From NCBI RefSeq assembly GCF_014251635.1, contig NZ_CP059194.1:372001-436000 (forward strand): a stretch of DNA of 64,000 bases, in the 5' to 3' direction. Shown piece after piece: positions 59,274-64,000 of the stretch (the stretch's first letter is position 1; each line of letters starts with the position of its first letter). The stretch comes from Blattabacterium cuenoti (GTDB lineage Bacteria > Bacteroidota > Bacteroidia > Flavobacteriales > Blattabacteriaceae). The notes below the pieces were generated by a model. That model ran no database searches. It saw only the letters and a program-made list of their open reading frames with translations, and was not told the origin of the DNA. Position numbers and translations under genes: made by a program.

Positions 59274-59858
59274 TTAAAATAATAAATTTATGATTTTTTC
59301 TTCTATAAAAACAGAAATTTTTTCCACAGACAAAGAAGCATTTAATTTTATTATACTATTTTCCCATTTATGATTGTTATTCCATATTATAGAAGTTTCT
59401 TTATCATATTCTTTTATTCTTCTTTGAACTGTAATAATATCGGTGTCATCGTTACGGTGACTTATTTCTCCTCTTTTTAATAATCTATTTATTATCAAAT
59501 TTTTTTGAATAAAAAAATAAAAAATTATATTTATTTTTCCCAAACAAAATTTTTTTAATACTTTTTCTAAAGAAAAAATTTGATTCCTAGTTCTAGGATA
59601 TCCATCATAGATAATTCCTTTAGCCTTAAAATGTTTTTGAATTTCTATGTTTAACATGTTTGTAGTAATTATATCAGGAACTAATATTCCTTTATTTATA
59701 TAACAACTAGCGATTTTTCCTAGATTAGTTTTTCTTTTTATATGATCTCTAAATATCATTCCAGTAGATAGGTGTATGAAACCAAATTTATTTGATATGA
59801 TTTTAGCTTGAGTTCCTTTTCCACAACCCGGTGGGCCAAACAATATAATATGTATCAT
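59274..59858 (-). CDS. adk: Adenylate kinase
   Basis: Balances ATP, AMP and ADP. The start at 59858 gives 194 residues (MIHIILFGPPGCGKGTQ); four more upstream codons are open. GFIHLSTGMIFRD, GYPRTRNQ, and the short lid RLLKRGEISHRNDDTDI without zinc cysteines. It precedes obgE, a common Bacteroidetes pairing; hpt, often next to them, is absent. Confidence 0.95.
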   Translation of the reverse strand: MIHIILFGPPGCGKGTQAKIISNKFGFIHLSTGMIFRDHIKRKTNLGKIASCYINKGILVPDIITTNMLNIEIQKHFKAKGIIYDGYPRTRNQIFSLEKVLKKFCLGKINIIFYFFIQKNLIINRLLKRGEISHRNDDTDIITVQRRIKEYDKETSIIWNNNHKWENSIIKLNASLSVEKISVFIEEKIINLLF

Positions 59859-59916
59859 AACATAAAACAATAAAAATTATGAATTTCATGTAAAGAAAAT
59901 ACAGTAGTAGCAGTAG

Positions 59917-59963
59917 ATATATAGATATTTATCTATATATACCTATACGGACTAACTTAGTCC
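59917..59963. promoter_or_regulatory. Hairpin cluster between lpdA and adk
   Basis: ATATATAGATA-TT-TATCTATATAT (59917-59940, perfect 11-bp stem) is followed 8 bp later by GGACTAA-C-TTAGTCC (59949-59963, perfect 7-bp arms). They lie between lpdA and adk, both on the minus strand. One may terminate lpdA and the other may act in the adk leader. Neither has the clean T-run of an intrinsic terminator. Confidence 0.45.
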
Positions 59964-60028
59964 ACAACAAAACAATATTTGTGTGGAAATATAGAAGAAG
60001 TAGTGTATTTCTTAATTGAGAAACTTAT

Positions 60029-61429
60029 TTATAAATGAATAGCTTTACCATAAGCGTTAGCTACAGATTCTATAATAGATTCACTTAATGAAGGATGAGG
60101 ATGGATACTACCCAAAATTTCATAGCTGGTTGCCTCTAATTTTCTGGCAACTGCTACTTCTGAAATTAAATCCGTCACATGATTTCCTATCATATGGCAT
60201 CCTAACCATTCATCATATTTATCGTCAAAAATTACTTTTACAAAACCGTCAGTATTCTCATCAGAAATAGACCTACCTAAAGCGCTAAAAGGGAATTTTC
60301 CTATTTTTATTTGAAATCCTTTTTCTTTCGACTCTTTTTCTGTATAACCTATTGAAGCTATTTCAGGAAGTGAATAAACACATTTCGGAACATTATTATA
60401 ATTTATTTCTTGACAATTTAAACCTTTTATATTTTCAACGCAATTTATTGCCTCATGCGATGCAACATGAGCTAAAGAAGGAGTTTTAATTACATCTCCA
60501 ATAGCATAATATCCATCTATATTCGTACTATAATTTCCATCTACAACTATAAATCCTTTTTCTGTTTGAATTCCTATTTCTTCTAGTCCAATATGTTTAA
60601 TATTGGGAACAACTCCTATAGCGTATAGTACCGTATCTGCTTTTAACACAATATTTTCTAATGATGTTGTTTTAATACCAACAATAACTTCACAATTATT
60701 ATTATTATAAGTAATTTGATTTATGCTGGAAGATACATAACTTTCAATTCCTATTTTATCAAAAGAATATTTTAAATAATCAGATATATCATCATCTCCA
60801 TTAGGAAATAATTTAGGACATATTTCTATAACAGTGACTTTTGTCCCCATAGAATGATAAAAATAAGCAAATTCCAATCCTATAGAACCAGAACCTATGA
60901 TTATCATTTTTTTTGGTAATGAAGATAAGGATAGAGCCTCTTTATATGTTATAATTTCTTTCCTATTATATTGAAATTTTGCATCAATTTTAGGAATTGC
61001 ACCAGTAGCAATAATAATATGTGAACCAGAATATTCTGCAATGCTTTCATCGTTTTTAAAAATTTCTATTTTTTTATTTTTTTTTAAGCGGGCATTTCCA
61101 TAAATAACATGAATACCATTTTTTTTCATTAAAAATGAAACTCCTTTTCTTATTTGATCAACGATTTTTCTACTTTTAGAAATAATTTTAGGATAATCTA
61201 TTTCAATATCTTTATTTTTTATACCAAATAATTCCCCATTTTTTTTTATGGATTGTAAAATTTTTACGCTATTCAAAAGTGATTTAGTAGGAATACATCC
61301 CCAATTTAAACAAACGCCTCCAATAGAATCTTTTTCCACTACAGCTGTTTTCATTCCAAGTTGTGCTGCGCGTATGGAAGCAACATAACCACCAGGGCCA
61401 CTTCCTAAAACAATAACATCAAAATGCAT
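60029..61429 (-). CDS. lpdA: Dihydrolipoyl dehydrogenase (E3)
   Basis: Flavoprotein that reoxidises lipoyl groups of 2-oxoacid dehydrogenase complexes. I chose ATG at 61429 over a GTG at 61435 (466 residues). FAD motif VLGSGPGGYVASIRA, redox pair GGVCLNWGCIPTK, NAD motif GSGSIGLEFAYF, YAIGDVIKTPSLAHVASHE and C-terminal HPHPSLSE are intact. Confidence 0.97.
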   Translation of the reverse strand: MHFDVIVLGSGPGGYVASIRAAQLGMKTAVVEKDSIGGVCLNWGCIPTKSLLNSVKILQSIKKNGELFGIKNKDIEIDYPKIISKSRKIVDQIRKGVSFLMKKNGIHVIYGNARLKKNKKIEIFKNDESIAEYSGSHIIIATGAIPKIDAKFQYNRKEIITYKEALSLSSLPKKMIIIGSGSIGLEFAYFYHSMGTKVTVIEICPKLFPNGDDDISDYLKYSFDKIGIESYVSSSINQITYNNNNCEVIVGIKTTSLENIVLKADTVLYAIGVVPNIKHIGLEEIGIQTEKGFIVVDGNYSTNIDGYYAIGDVIKTPSLAHVASHEAINCVENIKGLNCQEINYNNVPKCVYSLPEIASIGYTEKESKEKGFQIKIGKFPFSALGRSISDENTDGFVKVIFDDKYDEWLGCHMIGNHVTDLISEVAVARKLEATSYEILGSIHPHPSLSESIIESVANAYGKAIHL

Positions 61430-61543
61430 AATCACAATATAAATAAAACATTTAAATAAATTTACGGATTTTTCTATTTAATATTAATCTATAAAAACAA
61501 TAAAATTCCTATTTTTTACTTAAAATATTATAAATTTGTTTGT

Positions 61544-62206
61544 ATGAAGTTTTTTATAGATACAGCTAACTTAAAAGAAATTGATGAGGCAAGATCATTA
61601 GGCATGTTAGATGGAGTTACAACAAATCCATCTTTGATATCAAATGAATCTGTTTCCAATCAAAAAGAAATTCAGAAACATTATATATCTATATGTGAAC
61701 GTTTAAAAAATGAAGAAAATGTGAGTGCAGAAGTTATCAGCACTGATTATGATAACATGATTCAAGAAGGAGAAAAACTTTCTCTTCTACACCCAAGAAT
61801 TGTAGTGAAAATACCCATAACAAAAAATGGAATCCGAGCTATTAAATATTTTTCTAACAAAAAAATTAAAACTAATTGTACTCTTATTTTTTCTACAGGA
61901 CAAGCTCTTTTAGCGGCAAAAGCTGGCGCGAATTATGTTTCTCCATTTATTGGTAGATTAGATGATCTATCTTATAACGGATTAAACTTAATAAGAGAAA
62001 TAAAAAATGTATATGAAAACTATCATTTTAAAACAAAAATATTAGGAGCTTCTATCCGTAATCCTTTACATATCATAGAATGTTCTAAAATAGGAATACA
62101 TGCTATTACTTCTCCTATAAGTGTTGTTTATTCTTTATTAAATCACCCCTTAACAGATATAGGATTGGAAAAATTTCTAAAAGATTTTAAGAAAAAAATA
62201 AAATAA
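61544..62206 (+). CDS. tal: Transaldolase / fructose-6-phosphate aldolase family protein
   Basis: Short 220-residue class I aldolase, KFFIDTANLKEIDEA and DGVTTNPSLI, Schiff-base Lys in VVKIPITKNG, TNCTLIFSTGQALLAAKAGANYVSPFIGRLDD. This subfamily includes both transaldolases and fructose-6-phosphate aldolases; the pentose phosphate role is more likely in a reduced genome. A perfect TAnnTTTG match (61531-61538) lies 5 bp before the ATG, but no -33 partner was seen. Ends base-to-base with rpoZ on the other strand. Confidence 0.93.
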   Translation: MKFFIDTANLKEIDEARSLGMLDGVTTNPSLISNESVSNQKEIQKHYISICERLKNEENVSAEVISTDYDNMIQEGEKLSLLHPRIVVKIPITKNGIRAIKYFSNKKIKTNCTLIFSTGQALLAAKAGANYVSPFIGRLDDLSYNGLNLIREIKNVYENYHFKTKILGASIRNPLHIIECSKIGIHAITSPISVVYSLLNHPLTDIGLEKFLKDFKKKIK

Positions 62207-62518
62207 TTAAATTTTTATTTTTCCGTCTAATAAATATTGAATAGAAATAGATGTGGATTTTGGTAGTTTTTCATAAAATCTAGATAATTCTATTTGTTCT
62301 TTATTTTCGAAAATTTCTTCTAAATTATTCTTATTCAGAATACTGAATTCTTCTAATTTAGAATACAAATCTTCTTTGATTCTATTATTGATTTTTTGAC
62401 TTATTTTTTCTAAAATGCATATAGTTTCATATATGTTTTTTCCAGATTTTTTTTCTAGCTGAACGCGATCTATAGTTTCTGTATTTATTGGAGCATCAAT
62501 ATCTCTTAAAAAATTCAT
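62207..62518 (-). CDS. rpoZ: RNA polymerase omega / Rpb6-like subunit, Bacteroidetes type
   Basis: Small polymerase-assembly subunit, 103 residues. The pattern DIDAPINTETIDRV, GKNIYETICILEKISQKIN and EIFENKEQIELSRFYEKLPKSTSI matches the phylum's omega-like protein found next to bamD. It follows bamD by 18 bp. Confidence 0.88.
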   Translation of the reverse strand: MNFLRDIDAPINTETIDRVQLEKKSGKNIYETICILEKISQKINNRIKEDLYSKLEEFSILNKNNLEEIFENKEQIELSRFYEKLPKSTSISIQYLLDGKIKI

Positions 62519-62536
62519 AAGAATAACAAGTTACAA

Positions 62537-63061
62537 TCATTTTAACTTTTTGTACAAAATCTTTAATTTTTTTGCATTATAAGAATATGGAAAATTTTTC
62601 ATGTATTCATTATATGATCTTACAAAATCTTTTTTTTTAGAAAGTTTATATTGAGAAACACAAATTTTATACATAATTTTCTCTTTAAAACAACTTTCTG
62701 GAAAATCATTAATAAGATCTTTAAAGTAAATCAAAGAAGCTTGATATCTATTCATTAAAAAATAAGAATTAGCAATGCAATAGTTTTTTTTTTCAATTTT
62801 TTTCAACAAGTTATTAAGTATCCTATAGGCTTCTTTAATTTTTGAACTATCAGGATATTTTTTAATAAATTGATTAAATTTACTAATTGCAATATCGGTC
62901 TTCGTTTGATCTAAGTCAAAATTTAAAGATGATAAATAATAACGTTTCCCCTGTTCAAATAAAGTATCCTCTTCTGAAAAAACAGATTTTTTTTCCGGTA
63001 ATATAGAGCACCCTTCAAAAACTAAACTTAATATTGATACAATAAAAATAATTCTAATCAA
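62537..63061 (-). CDS. bamD: Outer membrane assembly lipoprotein BamD, shortened
   Basis: Component of the BAM complex. A hydrophobic signal with Cys18 (VFEGC, a loose lipobox) is followed by TPR-type helices (FEQGKRYYLSSLNFD, AISKFNQFIKKYPDSSKIKEAY, YQASLIYFKDLINDFPESCF). The 174 residues compare with about 245 in E. coli and about 260 in free-living relatives, so the C-terminal repeats are missing. Overlaps ferritin by 4 bp; sits next to rpoZ as in the phylum. Confidence 0.85.
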   Translation of the reverse strand: MIRIIFIVSILSLVFEGCSILPEKKSVFSEEDTLFEQGKRYYLSSLNFDLDQTKTDIAISKFNQFIKKYPDSSKIKEAYRILNNLLKKIEKKNYCIANSYFLMNRYQASLIYFKDLINDFPESCFKEKIMYKICVSQYKLSKKKDFVRSYNEYMKNFPYSYNAKKLKILYKKLK

Positions 63062-63570
63062 AATTTCTTATTTTTGTGAGAATTTTTCATGTCTTTATCA
63101 AATAAATACAATCCTCCTTTATCTTCTCCTATTAATTCTATTTTATCTAAAATCATTTTACTTAAAGCTTCTTCCTCAATCTGTTCTTCAACATACCATT
63201 GCAAGAAATTATATGTAAAATAATCTTTTTCTTGTAAAGAAATTTCTACTAAAAAATTTATTTCCTTAGATATTTTCTTTTCATGTTCAAATAATTTTAA
63301 AAATAACTCTTTTAAAGATGTGTATGTTATATTTACATGTAAAAAATCATGGAAAATAACGTTTCCTCCTCTTTTATTAATATATCTAATGAACTTTAAC
63401 ATATGAATTCTTTCTTCATTTGAATGATCATATAGGAATTCACATATTCCTTCGTAACCTTTTCTATCAACCCAAGATGCCATAGATAAATACAATTGAG
63501 AAGATTCTAATTCTCTATTTAACTGTTTTATTAATCCTTTTTGTATTTTTTCACTGAACATATTTTTCAA
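63058..63570 (-). CDS. ftnA: Ferritin (non-heme iron storage protein)
   Basis: The 170-residue protein is a four-helix ferritin. Ferroxidase residues are visible in LNRELESSQLYLSMASW, HSNEERIHMLKFI and LQWYVEEQIEEEA. Stores and detoxifies iron in the cytoplasm. It lies between dapA (15 bp) and bamD (4-bp overlap). Confidence 0.94.
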   Translation of the reverse strand: MKNMFSEKIQKGLIKQLNRELESSQLYLSMASWVDRKGYEGICEFLYDHSNEERIHMLKFIRYINKRGGNVIFHDFLHVNITYTSLKELFLKLFEHEKKISKEINFLVEISLQEKDYFTYNFLQWYVEEQIEEEALSKMILDKIELIGEDKGGLYLFDKDMKNSHKNKKF

Positions 63571-63585
63571 TTACTTATTTACTTA

Positions 63586-64000
63586 TTATTTAATATTTTT
63601 TAATGAAAATAACATTTTTTCTCTTAAAGATGGAGTTCCAATTAATAATGGCAATCTCACATATGAATCACATATTCCTATTATATCTAAAAAAGTTTTG
63701 ATCCCTGTAGGATTTCCTTCTTCGTAAATAAGGTCTATTATTTTAATAATATTGTAAAAAATAGAAAAAGCTTTTTTTACATTATTATTCCTTGCCAAGG
63801 ATATCATATTAGAAATTTTTTTAGGAAGCCCTTGAGCAACTACGGAAATAACCCCTTCACCTCCTCCTAATATAACAGGTAAAGTTATAAAATCGTCCCC
63901 TGATATTACACTAAAATTTTCTGGTTTTTTATCCAATATTTTATAAGATTGTAAAACATTTCCTGAAGCTTCTTTTATCCCTATTATATTTTTGAAATCA
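63586..64000 (-). CDS. dapA: 4-hydroxy-tetrahydrodipicolinate synthase (N-terminal part outside window)
   Basis: First committed enzyme of lysine and meso-diaminopimelate synthesis. Only the C-terminal part is present; the frame stays open to the window edge. The Schiff-base Lys lies in NIIGIKEASGNV, then VISGDDFITLPVILGGGEGVISV, and the C-terminal helices. Supports meso-DAP supply for peptidoglycan with PBP1A and GlmS in this window. Confidence 0.94.
   Translation of the reverse strand, partial: DFKNIIGIKEASGNVLQSYKILDKKPENFSVISGDDFITLPVILGGGEGVISVVAQGLPKKISNMISLARNNNVKKAFSIFYNIIKIIDLIYEEGNPTGIKTFLDIIGICDSYVRLPLLIGTPSLREKMLFSLKNIK

Noticed and set aside
1..64000. CRISPR array, insertion sequence, prophage or toxin-antitoxin locus
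   Set aside because: No regularly spaced repeats, transposase, integrase or phage structural genes were seen on either strand.

Overview
The window is a strongly AT-rich, tightly packed bacterial chromosome segment. It has about 70 protein genes, one tRNA gene and one SRP RNA gene, and I see no insertion sequence, prophage, CRISPR array or defence island. The proteins look like those of Flavobacteriales: an Rpb6-like RNA polymerase omega, a short glycogen-synthase-like protein, RicT/PSP1, a eukaryote-type NADP isocitrate dehydrogenase, menaquinone genes, and starts that lack a clear Shine-Dalgarno and are sometimes TTG or GTG. Compact convergent gene ends, lost neighbours (no rpmD, no carA beside eno, no gldH, no panC) and shortened proteins point to a reduced-genome insect endosymbiont. 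My best inference is Blattabacterium (cockroach symbiont) or a close relative, because it keeps murein synthesis, menaquinone, sulfite reductase and cysteine genes that smaller symbionts usually lack. The species was not tested by any search.

Layout. 1-1893 (+): end of a superoxide dismutase gene, folB, tRNA-Cys and hemD. 1902-4599 (-): glmS and a short GT5-like protein. 4726-11585: rnr, coaD (opposite strand), ricT, a class A penicillin-binding protein and a SerA-like dehydrogenase. 11741-15550 (-): cysJ, cysK and cysE, with the two largest gene-free stretches of the window (306 and 637 bp) around them. 16188-17429 (+): icd. 17434-22018 (-): a menaquinone operon (menB, menA, a metallo-beta-lactamase-fold protein, menC, menE). 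22083-23738: an unrecognised small membrane protein and nhaD.

23772-46352 (-): one co-directional block of about 22.6 kb. In transcription order it holds rplM-rpsI-rpsB-tsf, gpmI, map, rpsL-rpsG-fusA, the full S10/spc/alpha ribosomal series without rpmD, rpoA, rplQ and eno. 46567-48468 (+): dnaK, diverging from rplM across a region with two adjacent perfect hairpins. 48516-52442 (-): psd, cdsA, ftsH and rsfS. 52553-53308 (+): birA. 53301-56719 (-): yidC and pyrG. 56903-57002 (+): SRP RNA, then clpX. 58281-61429 (-): obgE, adk and lpdA. 61544-62206 (+): a transaldolase-like gene. 62207-64000 (-): rpoZ, bamD, ferritin and the end of dapA.

Functionally the window covers protein synthesis and targeting (ribosome, EF-G, EF-Ts, SecY, YidC, SRP RNA, methionine aminopeptidase), protein quality control (DnaK, ClpX, FtsH, RNase R), envelope synthesis (GlmS, PBP1A, Psd, CdsA, BamD, DapA), menaquinone and central carbon metabolism, and a serine-to-cysteine and sulfite-reduction module. 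I found no convincing novel multi-gene system. The most interesting leads are the metallo-beta-lactamase-fold gene inside the menaquinone operon, a biotin ligase with a degenerate biotinyl-AMP loop, a methionine aminopeptidase with Asp to Glu at a metal ligand, a conserved-looking half glycogen synthase with no catalytic C-terminal domain, and several dyad-symmetric intergenic regions.
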